Shown here piece by piece: positions 1-9,192 of a DNA stretch of 45,633 bases. The translations under genes were made by a program, and so were the position numbers. The notes beneath the pieces are model-generated. The model made no database searches, was not told the origin of the DNA, and was given only the letters and a program-made list of their open reading frames with translations. Source of the stretch: Bacillota bacterium (GTDB taxonomy: Bacteria > Bacillota > Clostridia > Peptostreptococcales > Anaerovoracaceae); the NCBI GenBank assembly GCA_017432725.1, contig JAFRIQ010000057.1, forward strand, positions 1-45,633, written 5' to 3'. Numbering within the stretch: the first letter of the stretch is position 1; the number at the start of each line of letters is the position of its first letter.

Positions 1-104
1 AGATGATCAGTAGTTACATTAATTACTACAACAATGAACGACCAGCATACGCATTGCAATACAAAAGCCCAGTCCAGTACAAGACTGAAATGGGCTTTGT
101 ATGA
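1..104 (+). CDS. IS3-family transposase, C-terminal fragment
   Basis: Reading from base 3 gives 33 residues ending at the TGA at 102-104. They include YYNNERPAYALQYKSP, the typical end of the rve-type integrase domain of IS3/IS150 OrfB transposases (usual form YNNERPH..L...SP..Y). It encodes the DDE recombinase that moves the IS. Only the C-terminus is visible, so intactness and the usual OrfA/OrfB frameshift cannot be judged. The reading frame and family motif are clear despite the short length. Confidence 0.8.
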   Translation, partial: MISSYINYYNNERPAYALQYKSPVQYKTEMGFV

Positions 105-140
105 CTTTTTTAAACTGTCTACTTTCTGTTGACTAGTTCA
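1..140 (+). mobile_element. Right end of an IS3-family insertion sequence (cut by window edge)
   Basis: The first 104 bases encode the C-terminus of an IS3-type transposase. They are followed by a candidate terminal inverted repeat at about 112-140. Read on the minus strand this repeat begins TGAACTAGTCAACAG and contains GTAGACAG, close to the TG-starting ends of the IS150/IS3 groups. The element ends only about 50 bp from the stop codon of the convergent sortase gene. The left end, the rest of the transposase and any target duplication lie outside the window. Confidence 0.75.
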
Positions 141-189
141 GGAAAACCCGTCCTTTTATCTTGATTCTTACTTATTTCCGTTCTGAGAC

Positions 190-963
190 TTACTTTTTCA
201 CTCCGCCGACGCTGTCTACAGGCTTGAGCACTCCGTGGATAACGGATCTTGCGTCTCCTTCCGCATAGGTACAGGTCGAAAGAAGAACGCATTTTGAGTC
301 GCTTTCGATCTCTACTCCTGAACGCACGTAGGATTCACCGCTCACTCTCTTGATATATGAGGAATACTCGGGACCTTCGCCTCTGTAGATAGTATATACG
401 TATGAATTTGCATCCGTTATATATGCGCTGAAAAGCTCAGCCATATAGTCTCCGTCAGGAGTAAGTATCCATATAACTTTATGAGCGTCAAAGAAATCCT
501 GCATCTGCCAATTACTCAGCTCTGCAAACATAGATCCGTCGGCCATATTATGGCCGTATATGATGGTATTGTTGTCCTGAAAATCTTTAAGATTCGCCGA
601 GTCTACAAAAATAGCGCCTGCAAAGTTACTCTCGCCTTTATAGTTCGTATGGATATAACTGTCGTTGTTTTTGCCCTGAAGCAGAGGGTAATTGATATTC
701 GTTCCTTCACAATATATCCATCCGTATATATCGCTGTTGACCGCCTTCAAAGCCTCAAAATCGACCTTTATAGGCGCTATGACGAGTTTTTCGGATGAAG
801 GTCCGGTCTTACTTTCGTTTTTCTCTGTGTAAGTATCGGCAGCCTTTTTATTGTCCATGCTGTTTTTCCAGTAAGGCCACTTGTTGACGACAACAATCGC
901 GCAGCAGATGACAAAGATCAAAGCGAATATTATAGTCAGTAGTTTTCTAATCTTTCTGCTCAT
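190..963 (-). CDS. srtB: Class B sortase
   Basis: A 257-aa cysteine transpeptidase that would attach exported proteins to peptidoglycan or to each other on the outer face of the membrane. One N-terminal membrane anchor spans about residues 8-27. The catalytic set is visible: His138 in YGHNM, Cys231 in LLSTCTY and Arg239 in GDARSVIHG, with the spacing and sequence of class B enzymes. The ATG at 963 is preferred to an upstream TTG at 1008, which would overlap the previous gene by 62 nt. With the ATG the overlap is 17 nt, and a weak GAAAGAAAG precedes it. It is the last gene of the surface operon, which suggests its substrates are encoded just upstream. No LPXTG motif occurs in those proteins, so its recognition motif is unknown; the TGD-type sequence in the 533-aa protein is one candidate. 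Confidence 0.9.
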   Translation of the reverse strand: MSRKIRKLLTIIFALIFVICCAIVVVNKWPYWKNSMDNKKAADTYTEKNESKTGPSSEKLVIAPIKVDFEALKAVNSDIYGWIYCEGTNINYPLLQGKNNDSYIHTNYKGESNFAGAIFVDSANLKDFQDNNTIIYGHNMADGSMFAELSNWQMQDFFDAHKVIWILTPDGDYMAELFSAYITDANSYVYTIYRGEGPEYSSYIKRVSGESYVRSGVEIESDSKCVLLSTCTYAEGDARSVIHGVLKPVDSVGGVKK

Positions 964-1504
964 CTGCTTCTTTCTTTCGGGTGTCTTTTTTGTCCAGTAC
1001 TGCGCCAAGAAGACTCAGTATAGCTCCTGAGCATACGAATGCCAGAGCTCTTATCTTTCCTTCAGCGCTCAGTACATTCATCATCAAAGCGCCGAGGCGT
1101 GGTATATGCCGTTTGACACGTCCGATAATATCTTTGTACTTGACGGGGAAAATATCGTCTGAGGCATTGGCGTCGCCCTTCGTGACCATCTCCCCTTCGG
1201 AAGTCCTGTTCTCTACCACGCGGTGAGTTACAGTATCCCCGTCTCTTTTGAATGCGACTATATCCCCTGGGTTCAGATCTTTTCCGTCAGCATCCTCAAC
1301 ATATATTATACTTCCGGCAGGAATGGCAGGCTCCATACTTGGCGAAATGACGCTGAATACCTCGTACCCGAGCATTTTAGGGACCGCTAGAGGGAGCATC
1401 AAAAGTATAGCAGCCGAAATGATCATCGTGCCTGCCGCCTTGCAAAGAGCGGGAAGGAACTTCCCGCTCTTATCTGTTTGTCTGCGATCCGCTTCGGGAG
1501 CCAT
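947..1504 (-). CDS. sipW: SipW-type signal peptidase I
   Basis: A 185-aa membrane protease that removes signal peptides from exported proteins. It belongs to the ER/archaeal-like SipW branch: the nucleophile is Ser56 in SPSMEP and the general base is His94 in GDTVTHRVV, where the common bacterial enzyme has Lys. KGDAND-like residues follow. Membrane segments are near residues 22-45 and 155-175. The ATG at 1504 is chosen because GGGAAGG lies about 7 nt upstream and the start is only 4 nt after the stop of the preceding giant gene; a longer frame to 1648 would overlap that gene. SipW enzymes of Bacillus process TasA and TapA, the biofilm fibre proteins. Here two SipW-type exported proteins sit in the same operon and are the likely substrates. 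Confidence 0.9.
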   Translation of the reverse strand: MAPEADRRQTDKSGKFLPALCKAAGTMIISAAILLMLPLAVPKMLGYEVFSVISPSMEPAIPAGSIIYVEDADGKDLNPGDIVAFKRDGDTVTHRVVENRTSEGEMVTKGDANASDDIFPVKYKDIIGRVKRHIPRLGALMMNVLSAEGKIRALAFVCSGAILSLLGAVLDKKDTRKKEADEQKD

Positions 1505-1508
1505 GAAA

Positions 1509-2970
1509 CTACCTTCCCTGCGGGACCTCTGCATCATCCAGAGGCGGTTCCTTGAGCGGAGTGCTGTATGCCTTAGTCCACTTCCATCCAAGCTCGCTGT
1601 CATCCGGATCGAATATGTTGGCAGCTCCGTGGCCGCCCTTTTCATCATGGTTATAGTCGTTGGTGAAGTTTACGGAAACCGTTCTGTCAGCGACTATGGT
1701 AGTGGTCTGCTCAGGATCAGATTTAAGTTTGTAATGAGACCCTGTATAGACCTCCGTTACTGTTACTTCGGCTCCTGCGGGTATGTTCTCGAGTATGGTG
1801 CTGAGAGTACCTTCAGGGTTATCTTTGCTTACGGTCAGCACTGCTACGTTGGTGTATACCACCAGGGGTTTTCCATCTGCATCCGTACCGAGAGTCGCCA
1901 CCACGTCGAATACGAAGGTCGCATCCTCTGATAGTTCGAATCTTTCGATATACTTCCTGATGCGGATATCTCCGACTCTGGGCACGTGTATGTTGGTGAC
2001 CTTGACCAGTAACGTGCCTTCGTCAGTTTCCTGAGGATCGTAGCTGACTTCATAGATAGGAACTTTATCTTCCGAATCATCTTTAGGATCGTAAATAGGT
2101 TCTTCTTCTATGACGTACTTGATCTCATGCCATGCGTTGGGATTCTCGTAGTCGGCATCGTCTGTATCGATGAAATACTTTGGAAGGAATGTGAAGCTTC
2201 CTTTCCAGTTGCCGTCTTCATCGGGCGTGATAGTAAGAGTCGGAGGATTTCCGTTCTCATCCACTACCGCGTTATTATTTACGATAACGTTTCCTTCTTC
2301 ACCCTCGGTAAGGTAATTGGACTTAAGGGTCAGTACGATCTGCGAAGGTCTTGTGCGGTCGTAGTTGCCGAAATCTTGCCACTCTTTTTCTATATCTACC
2401 TTATATGTCTCGGCACGGTGATACATTGTTTCCGTATCGTCGCCGATCTCTTTGCTGTTTGCTGATACCAAGGTAGCGGTATTGTCGTAATTGCGTGCGA
2501 ATACCTGCTTGCCTTCGGCATCCTTGAGTTCGTCGACCGTTACCGGGATATAGATAACAGTATCCTTGTTGGTGCTGACTACGGGATTTCCTTCATCGTC
2601 CAGAACGTTGTTGCCTTCATCATCCTTAACGAAAGTCGTCGGATGCTGCTGGGCGATATAGAAGGTAAAGCTTCTTCCGTCATCGGCAAGTTCGTATCTG
2701 AAACCGGTTGTATCAGTGCCGCTGCTTGCATTCACAGCTCCGTTGAGTTTGACAGTGATGCCCTCTTCGGCGTTGAACGTCAGGTATTCGGGTATCGGGT
2801 CGGTCACGACTATGTCATGACAGTCGAAAGGCATAGTATTCCTTAAAGTCAGGCGGTATACTATCGTACCCGTTCCGTCCGGTTCCACCTGGCATCTCTT
2901 GTCGTCAGTCACCTCTCCTTCTATATGTCCGTCGGGATCAGAATTCTTCACAAGAGTCACTTCTGTATCT
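1509..2970 (-). repeat. Paralogous 3' segment shared with 10443-11850
   Basis: The last roughly 480 codons of the two giant genes are far more alike than the rest. This includes an exact 47-bp match (1597-1643 with 10522-10568) and a stretch of about 50 residues around KQVFARNYDNTATLVSANSK that is identical in both. The N-terminal halves align only loosely. The pattern suggests duplication followed by conserved function or gene conversion of the 3' end. Confidence 0.8.
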
Positions 2971-5900
2971 CTGAGCGAAAGGGATGCTTTGGACATCAGG
3001 GTATCCGGATCACCATGTATATCTCCGGGGACCGTATTGAAAGGTCTTGTATACAGTATGGCGCCGTTCACGGTGGGAGCCAGAGGATCCGACTCCGGAA
3101 GCGTCGTCGGAGCTACCATATTGACGTATGCCGTCAAGGATGCTTCAGGTCCAAGATGGAAGTCGATATACTCGCCGTTTGAGTCTTTCTTGTTCGTCTT
3201 TCTGCAGTCTATGGCGATAGCCGTTACCGTTGAAGGATCATCGGGGCAAACAGCCGACCATACTTCGGTATCGTCAAGATCGAACAGTATGTCCTGCGTG
3301 AGTTCTTCATCGGCAAGATCCATCATCTTACTCAGTACCGTCGAATAGTACACGACGGGTGCGCACTTGGCTGATACGCCCTCCTGGTCTGTCGGAGTAT
3401 TGGCGATGAGGCTTACGTCGACAGATTCGAATTTACCCTGCCAGTATGAAATATCATCGTGCGGATCGTCTCCGATACCTGCAACTCCGGTCTCGAAAAT
3501 ATCATAGAAGATGATATCGTCCGTTCTTGCAGTCGGCATATTCGTCGTTCTGAGCCTGTAGGTATATCTGCTTCCTACGGTCACCCTGCCGCCGTCTGAC
3601 GTGTAGTCTTCCAGCTGGTTGACACCGTTCAAAGTTTCATGAGTTGTAACAGTCTTGCTGAAGTTGGCCTCAAGAGCAGTGACTGCATTCCACGAAATAT
3701 TCGTCTTCGCACAGCCCGCGTTGCCGTCGGCTACAGCCGTCTGATCTCTGAACAGCTGGGCAACGTCTTCGCTGTTGTAAAGGTTGGCCGCGGTGATCCT
3801 GTATGAACTGCCGGGCTTTGCAATGATCCCTTCCTTCGTGCTCATGAACGCAGTGTAGTTCGGGGTCACGTTGCCGCGAGCACGGATGTTTTCAAAACTG
3901 TTCTCCAGTATGAAGTAGAAGTGCATATGGCAGTACCACGTACTGTCCGGACAATAGTTGTATCCGGGATCTGCAAATTCATAATCTATGCGCAGTAGAT
4001 ACTGATCAAGCTCGGGTATATACTCCGTAGATACCTGATACTCCTGCTCGCTGAGGAAATACCAGCTTCCGTCTATATTTACCGATCTGCCAGCATTCTT
4101 GTACGGCTTGAACATTTTGTTGTAGTCTGACGCAGCGTACTGGTGAGAACTCCATGTCGTAGTATATACTCCGATGAAAGATCCGCTCTGCGGGCTGGTC
4201 CCTTTCGGAAGCAGGTCGAAGAAAGTTCCTTTCAGAGTCTTGAATCTGTCCTGAACATGGCTGCTGTCGGTAATGTTGGTCGACAGGTCGGAACGGTTCG
4301 TAGTTCTGAGCTGTATAAACGCTATTTCTTTGCCGTCTTTTGCAGCTTCAATCTGCTCCGGATCAGTACCGTCCGGAACGTAGGCGTTTTTCCTTAACTC
4401 CAGATAAGGACTGGATCCGGTAAGTTCCCAAATAACGTCATTTGCATCGGTTTTTCCGCCGCCGTAGCTGTCAAGATCGAGCCACGGTTCGCTTTCGTAA
4501 CCGGTCGCATCGCTTCCTTCGGGAAGCCCTTTGTACACTTCACAGTCGGCAATATTTTTAACGTAGGTCGATACCTTCGCGTCCACGTCATCCTGTATCA
4601 CGTCTTTTACGCGTTCCGTAGGATTCAGAGTCACACCTATGTTGACTATTATGACAGACCTGAGAACTTCATTGCCCGTTTCATGTTCAAACCTGACTCC
4701 CGTAACATTTTTAGGAAGCATGTTGTGTTGATCACTTACCGTCGTCTTGGTCGTAGACAAAACAGGCTGTCCGTTTTCATCATAAACCGGCTGTCCATTC
4801 TCCGTTTTGACCAGATATCCGGTCAAAGTGCCGCTACTGTTGTACTTAAACCCGAAATACGGAATATATTCACTCGTATTCTTGTAACGTATATATACGA
4901 ATATAGGGTTGGTCTTCAAGTACGGATAAAGACCGGCTTCAGTCCAGGTACCCATAGAATAGGTGCCTTCATAATCCCTGAATGTCTCAATATCCGCAAA
5001 TGGGATAGTATAATCCTCGTCCGTAAGGATCGTATTTCCGTCATCTACGCCGGGTCCGATGGGAGTATCTTCTGTCCCGGAATTGTATCCTTCCGGATGC
5101 CACCCTTTGGGAACTGTTGCTCCGGCAGATGAAAGCATGAGCCAACGCTCTGTAATAACAATCCTCTGCCCGTACAATCTCGATTCAGCGACCGTACTTC
5201 CGTTATCGTCGGTCACGTTCACAGTATATGAAGGCGAAGTACCGTCATAGGACATCCTGTACGGATAGCGTCTGAATCCGTCAAAGTTTCTGAAGGAAAG
5301 GGTTACGGGCTCATCGAGAAGAAGTACTGACTGACCTCCCTTTGTCTGGGGATTCGATCCCTTATGTTTTGAAAATACGCCCTTGCCCTCGCGTACACTT
5401 ACGAACAGCTTTGCTACGCCGACAGATGAGCGCTGGGGTTTGTAACCGCTCTCCCAGGTCTCGTCCGCAGTATAACGTGCGCGTATCTCCAATCCTTTTC
5501 TTTCAAGGTCTATACCGAATTTTTCAGCATTTTCTAGGATATCCGACTTATCGTATCTGACAAGAACGGCGTAATGGATAGTATGCCATCCGTCATCTCC
5601 GGGACTCGATATTTTAGACCATTGCGTAACATACCCTGTACTTGAAGGCGATGTACCGATCCTGCCTGCAAGTCCTATCTGTCCGTACTTGGATACTGCA
5701 AAGGAGAATACGTGCGTTCTGTCAGTGGTATTGTGAGTATCCCTTGCTATATTCGTATAATAGCCCCTGCTGCTGTCACCACCCCATACGGTCAATACAG
5801 ACCAATGGCTCTGAGTCTTGTTGCTTGGTATTCCGGTGATCGGCCAGGTGGCCTTCATCTCTCCGATCTGTTCACCGAAAAGCTCTACCGTCTCGTCCTC

Positions 5901-7544
5901 AGATTCAAAAGTAATAGCTGGGAAAGACGCGTCATAAGCAACGTCGCCTATCCAGGGCTGGTTCGCTGCGCGGGCACCGGGACGTCCGTAGTTGACATCC
6001 CAGATTACATAGACGTAATCGTCAGCATCATCAGGTTTTGGACCCCAGGTGCTTTGCCATGCAAGGTAAACGCCGCTTTTTCCGTCGGGCTGAGGCTTCG
6101 TGTACATGATACCTATAGCGCGGGTAACCATGGCCAGAGAAAGTTGATTATGATAATCGTAATAATCCGGATTCTCGTGATCCTGATCCGTGTCTATGGT
6201 GATGGTGCAGTTTATGCCTGTATTCTTGTAGTAATCTTTCCAGAGATACTCTCCGGTAGAACTTGATGTTTCTTTATAGTTCCAGCAGAAACGGTCGATA
6301 TCCTTGACTCCGGCTACATCACCTGCGCCGGCAGTATTTCCTTCTGCATATTTTGGCGCTGTAAACCCTTTTGCCTTTGCTTTTTCCTCGTCGGGATAAC
6401 CGCCGTTTACGTCGAGAGGTTTGACTTTGTACGTGAAGCTTTCATGGAAATAATCGTTTCCGGCTATGGTCGCCCAGTTGGATATTACTATTTCGTTGGT
6501 CTCTTCATCGAGTCTCCAGTTATAGAAAGTCTCGTTATTCGTTGCAGGCGCCTCGGGGATCATCGTCTCGATGGAATCAGCTTTAGCTCCATTCCATCCC
6601 GCAAAAACGAATGCCGGGATACGCACTTCCACTGAACCTGCCGGAACAGACTGATCCTGAGTACCGGTGAATGCAATGGTGACCTCCAGAGCTGCGCCCT
6701 GAGTAGCGGTATCCTGCGGATGGAAGAACAGATATGTCTCATCCGCTTCTCCCGTTTCAGGGTTTTTATACTCGTAATTCTTTCCGGATCCGGAAGCGTC
6801 TATTCCGTTAGCCCACTTGAAACTCCAGGCAACATGGTATTCACCTATATTGGTCTGATCTGTCTCACTGCAGTCTCCGCTGGGATTTACGAAAACATAA
6901 GTCCTGACGTCCAGCCATGTATCTTTTGATATATCGAACGATATGGTGTTTTCATCTACCGACGTAAAACTGACCGCTTCCGTTGAGTCCCCTTTGATCA
7001 GCCAGAGTTTGGAGTTGTTGGTTTTTGAAGAAATATTCCCGCCGGAAACAGTAACGGTCATCGTATCCTCTATGGGGATAAAGAACTGCGCTACATCAAG
7101 GAATCCGAAATCTAGAGCAAATATCTCTTCAAACTTATTGTGCATTGCTTCCTTGATAAGATCCTGGTCGTAGTCTGTATTCTTTTTTACATCCGTCGCA
7201 CCAAAATCAGGAGCGTTGGTTATAGTAATGGAATAGTCTCCGACCGTACCGCTCCATATCCGTCTCGAAGCTGCTTTAGGCTCTGCGTTTATATCTTCTT
7301 TAGGAACAGCTGCAGGCGCTTCAGAAAGTGGTTCAACTGTCTGGGGCTCACTTATCTCCCCGGGCAGTGCTTCCTCCCCATCGCCTTCTTCAGTCACTTC
7401 GACAGGCCCATTCTGGACCTCGATCACAGTCTCTCCTATTTCATTGTCGCTGGCGAAAACCGCAGTCGGCAATATTTCAAAGACCATGATGAGCACTATC
7501 AGAAGTGCAGCTGCTTTCTTAAAATAATTTAAAAATCGTTTCAT
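1509..7544 (-). CDS. Giant exported surface protein B with C-terminal CnaB-like domains
   Basis: About 2011 aa. A signal peptide (KKAAALLIVLIMVFEILP, cleavage near VFAS) is followed by a long beta-rich ectodomain. From about residue 1525 there is a DUF11/fimbrial-isopeptide-like domain. Two CnaB-like modules follow, at about 1716-1850 (KEW..., acidic EEE, ...VTN) and 1850-1964 (RKYI..., VTEVY, FTNDY). Their Lys, Glu and Asn residues fit self-formed isopeptide bonds. The tail GHGAANIFDPDDS...GWKWT is shared with giant protein A. There is no LPXTG, no C-terminal membrane helix and no basic tail. The ATG at 7544 matches the start of protein A by alignment but has no clear ribosome site; a TTG at 7568, 8 nt after the previous stop, is the alternative. 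The exact role is unknown; a fibre or adhesin component is inferred. Confidence 0.85.
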   Translation of the reverse strand: MKRFLNYFKKAAALLIVLIMVFEILPTAVFASDNEIGETVIEVQNGPVEVTEEGDGEEALPGEISEPQTVEPLSEAPAAVPKEDINAEPKAASRRIWSGTVGDYSITITNAPDFGATDVKKNTDYDQDLIKEAMHNKFEEIFALDFGFLDVAQFFIPIEDTMTVTVSGGNISSKTNNSKLWLIKGDSTEAVSFTSVDENTISFDISKDTWLDVRTYVFVNPSGDCSETDQTNIGEYHVAWSFKWANGIDASGSGKNYEYKNPETGEADETYLFFHPQDTATQGAALEVTIAFTGTQDQSVPAGSVEVRIPAFVFAGWNGAKADSIETMIPEAPATNNETFYNWRLDEETNEIVISNWATIAGNDYFHESFTYKVKPLDVNGGYPDEEKAKAKGFTAPKYAEGNTAGAGDVAGVKDIDRFCWNYKETSSSTGEYLWKDYYKNTGINCTITIDTDQDHENPDYYDYHNQLSLAMVTRAIGIMYTKPQPDGKSGVYLAWQSTWGPKPDDADDYVYVIWDVNYGRPGARAANQPWIGDVAYDASFPAITFESEDETVELFGEQIGEMKATWPITGIPSNKTQSHWSVLTVWGGDSSRGYYTNIARDTHNTTDRTHVFSFAVSKYGQIGLAGRIGTSPSSTGYVTQWSKISSPGDDGWHTIHYAVLVRYDKSDILENAEKFGIDLERKGLEIRARYTADETWESGYKPQRSSVGVAKLFVSVREGKGVFSKHKGSNPQTKGGQSVLLLDEPVTLSFRNFDGFRRYPYRMSYDGTSPSYTVNVTDDNGSTVAESRLYGQRIVITERWLMLSSAGATVPKGWHPEGYNSGTEDTPIGPGVDDGNTILTDEDYTIPFADIETFRDYEGTYSMGTWTEAGLYPYLKTNPIFVYIRYKNTSEYIPYFGFKYNSSGTLTGYLVKTENGQPVYDENGQPVLSTTKTTVSDQHNMLPKNVTGVRFEHETGNEVLRSVIIVNIGVTLNPTERVKDVIQDDVDAKVSTYVKNIADCEVYKGLPEGSDATGYESEPWLDLDSYGGGKTDANDVIWELTGSSPYLELRKNAYVPDGTDPEQIEAAKDGKEIAFIQLRTTNRSDLSTNITDSSHVQDRFKTLKGTFFDLLPKGTSPQSGSFIGVYTTTWSSHQYAASDYNKMFKPYKNAGRSVNIDGSWYFLSEQEYQVSTEYIPELDQYLLRIDYEFADPGYNYCPDSTWYCHMHFYFILENSFENIRARGNVTPNYTAFMSTKEGIIAKPGSSYRITAANLYNSEDVAQLFRDQTAVADGNAGCAKTNISWNAVTALEANFSKTVTTHETLNGVNQLEDYTSDGGRVTVGSRYTYRLRTTNMPTARTDDIIFYDIFETGVAGIGDDPHDDISYWQGKFESVDVSLIANTPTDQEGVSAKCAPVVYYSTVLSKMMDLADEELTQDILFDLDDTEVWSAVCPDDPSTVTAIAIDCRKTNKKDSNGEYIDFHLGPEASLTAYVNMVAPTTLPESDPLAPTVNGAILYTRPFNTVPGDIHGDPDTLMSKASLSLRDTEVTLVKNSDPDGHIEGEVTDDKRCQVEPDGTGTIVYRLTLRNTMPFDCHDIVVTDPIPEYLTFNAEEGITVKLNGAVNASSGTDTTGFRYELADDGRSFTFYIAQQHPTTFVKDDEGNNVLDDEGNPVVSTNKDTVIYIPVTVDELKDAEGKQVFARNYDNTATLVSANSKEIGDDTETMYHRAETYKVDIEKEWQDFGNYDRTRPSQIVLTLKSNYLTEGEEGNVIVNNNAVVDENGNPPTLTITPDEDGNWKGSFTFLPKYFIDTDDADYENPNAWHEIKYVIEEEPIYDPKDDSEDKVPIYEVSYDPQETDEGTLLVKVTNIHVPRVGDIRIRKYIERFELSEDATFVFDVVATLGTDADGKPLVVYTNVAVLTVSKDNPEGTLSTILENIPAGAEVTVTEVYTGSHYKLKSDPEQTTTIVADRTVSVNFTNDYNHDEKGGHGAANIFDPDDSELGWKWTKAYSTPLKEPPLDDAEVPQGR

Positions 7545-7576
7545 TTTTTTAACAAGAAATAGATTCAATACAATAA

Positions 7577-9178
7577 CTACTCTTCATCCTCATCGTCATC
7601 ATCATCTTTTCTTCTCTTGGCAATAATGATGATAGGTATGGCAATAAGTCCGACAATGCCTGCTCCTCCTGCAGCCCAGACCCATGCGGGCCAGGATTTC
7701 CATGCAGGTTCTCCCGGAGCGAGAGGCGGATCTATGTCGATAATGTCTACAGGCTCAGGATTGGTGTCGGGATTGGGATTGGGGTTAGGATTTACGTTAT
7801 CTCCTCCCTGCTGCTCTCCGCCCTGCTGACCTTCCTGCTGTTCTCCGCCTTGCTGACCACCCTGCTGTCCTGCAGGACCTGCGGGGCCGCCTGGTATGAC
7901 TATAGTCTGAGTTTCAGGAATTTCCGTATATTCGAACGTAAATACGTTCTCATCAGGATCGGCACTCAGGGTCTTAGTCAGATTGTATGCCTGAGGCTGG
8001 TATCCCTCGTGATATTTGAATGCTACTACCGGTTTATCTCCTACGTTTCCGTAAAAGGTCGCACTCTCCATCAAAGGATTGCCGTTTTCATCAACGTAGT
8101 TCACCGTGTAAGTGACTGCCGTACTTTCCATTCCGTATGCGACTACGTAATCTATGTCTCTTACGATCTTGAAGGACGTAGCGTTGTAAGTGGAGTTATC
8201 CTTTCCGGATTCTCTTATGCCTTTTGCAAAGTATTCTTTGTTAACGATCTCAACGTTATTTTTAAGGTCAAAACTGAAGGTCTGTCCGTAAGCGACGTCT
8301 TCTTCATACACCTTTCCGTCCCCTACAGTAAGTTTACCTATTGAAGGGTTTCCCGCGTACACTCTGACGTGATACGTGACTACGTTATCTGCTGCAAAAA
8401 TGCCCTGAGGCATAGCTGCAAAAAGCAGCGCAAAGATAAGAAGCATTGCTGCTGTATTCTTTATCTTCTTTTTCTTTTTATCGCCGGCAAGAGAAACGAG
8501 ACCAAGGACGAGGAGGGCTATGCCGCTTACGCACATGCCGATATATACCTTGCTCAAGTCTTTGCCGCTGTCTCCGGTTATGATCTTTCTGTCAGGCACC
8601 AGTTCTACTGCAAATCTCATCTGAAGATCTGCAAGAGTTTCCTGATATGAGTTGCCCTGAGTTTCTCCTTCAAGCGCTATGAACAGGGTGACTGTGCCTT
8701 CGCCCTTAGGTGCCATACGCTCAAGATAGAGATAATCTTTAAGTGCGCTGTCCGCTCCGTGAAGTCCTTCGGGAGCTTTGGAGTCCGCGGATTCTCCTCC
8801 GACTCTTTCGCTGTTGTAAAGTTCGTTATCGTTTCCCTTAGAGTCAACGTAGCTCAGTACATACGTATATGATCCGCCTGAAGCATTGTTCTTACTGTTG
8901 TCTTCAAGAGAATGCACTACCTGATTGAGGATGTACCAATCTACTTCTTTGTCGCTCGTATTCTTTACCTTTACCGTAAGGGTGAGGTCGTCACCGGGCT
9001 GGAGATTGCTGAATGCGTCGGCGATCTCATCACTGTCAAAAGTGCTGACCACTTCTTCGGAAGCATTGAGTTCCACTTCCCACCCTTCTTTTCCCTTAAG
9101 ATGATCTGCGTATACCGCAGCGTAGGAAAGAACCACTAATAATGTTGCAAGGAGCAATGCAATGATCTTTTTCTTCAT
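7577..9178 (-). CDS. 533-aa fused surface protein with internal sorting-type signal and internal signal peptide
   Basis: Two exported proteins appear joined in one frame. Part one has a signal peptide (1-24, ending AVYADH) and a TasA/DUF-like beta domain (about 30-195). It then has a cell-wall-sorting-like end: TGD at 201-203, a hydrophobic segment at 209-231 and KKKKK at 234-238. Part two starts with a second signal peptide (about 242-262, ending GIFAADN) and carries a MucBP-like domain (about 354-420, YTVNYVDENGNPL). A Gly/Gln-rich and Asn-Pro linker (431-476) leads to a final membrane helix (about 497-520), KRRK and an acidic tail. The start has a strong AAGGAGG site. It lies 14 nt from the gene before and 8 nt from the giant gene after. 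Signal peptidase could cut the product in two. The function is not known; a membrane or wall anchor for the operon's fibres is a reasonable guess. Confidence 0.8.
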   Translation of the reverse strand: MKKKIIALLLATLLVVLSYAAVYADHLKGKEGWEVELNASEEVVSTFDSDEIADAFSNLQPGDDLTLTVKVKNTSDKEVDWYILNQVVHSLEDNSKNNASGGSYTYVLSYVDSKGNDNELYNSERVGGESADSKAPEGLHGADSALKDYLYLERMAPKGEGTVTLFIALEGETQGNSYQETLADLQMRFAVELVPDRKIITGDSGKDLSKVYIGMCVSGIALLVLGLVSLAGDKKKKKIKNTAAMLLIFALLFAAMPQGIFAADNVVTYHVRVYAGNPSIGKLTVGDGKVYEEDVAYGQTFSFDLKNNVEIVNKEYFAKGIRESGKDNSTYNATSFKIVRDIDYVVAYGMESTAVTYTVNYVDENGNPLMESATFYGNVGDKPVVAFKYHEGYQPQAYNLTKTLSADPDENVFTFEYTEIPETQTIVIPGGPAGPAGQQGGQQGGEQQEGQQGGEQQGGDNVNPNPNPNPDTNPEPVDIIDIDPPLAPGEPAWKSWPAWVWAAGGAGIVGLIAIPIIIIAKRRKDDDDDEDEE

Positions 9179-9192
9179 CTCTTTCTTCCTCC

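Noticed and set aside
62..99. Hairpin AAAGCCCA...TGGGCTTT as terminator of the surface operon
   Set aside because: It lies inside the transposase reading frame of the IS and has no real T run on either side.
964..1008. TTG start at 1008 for the sortase
   Set aside because: It would overlap sipW by 62 nt without a good ribosome site; the ATG at 963 gives a normal anchor.
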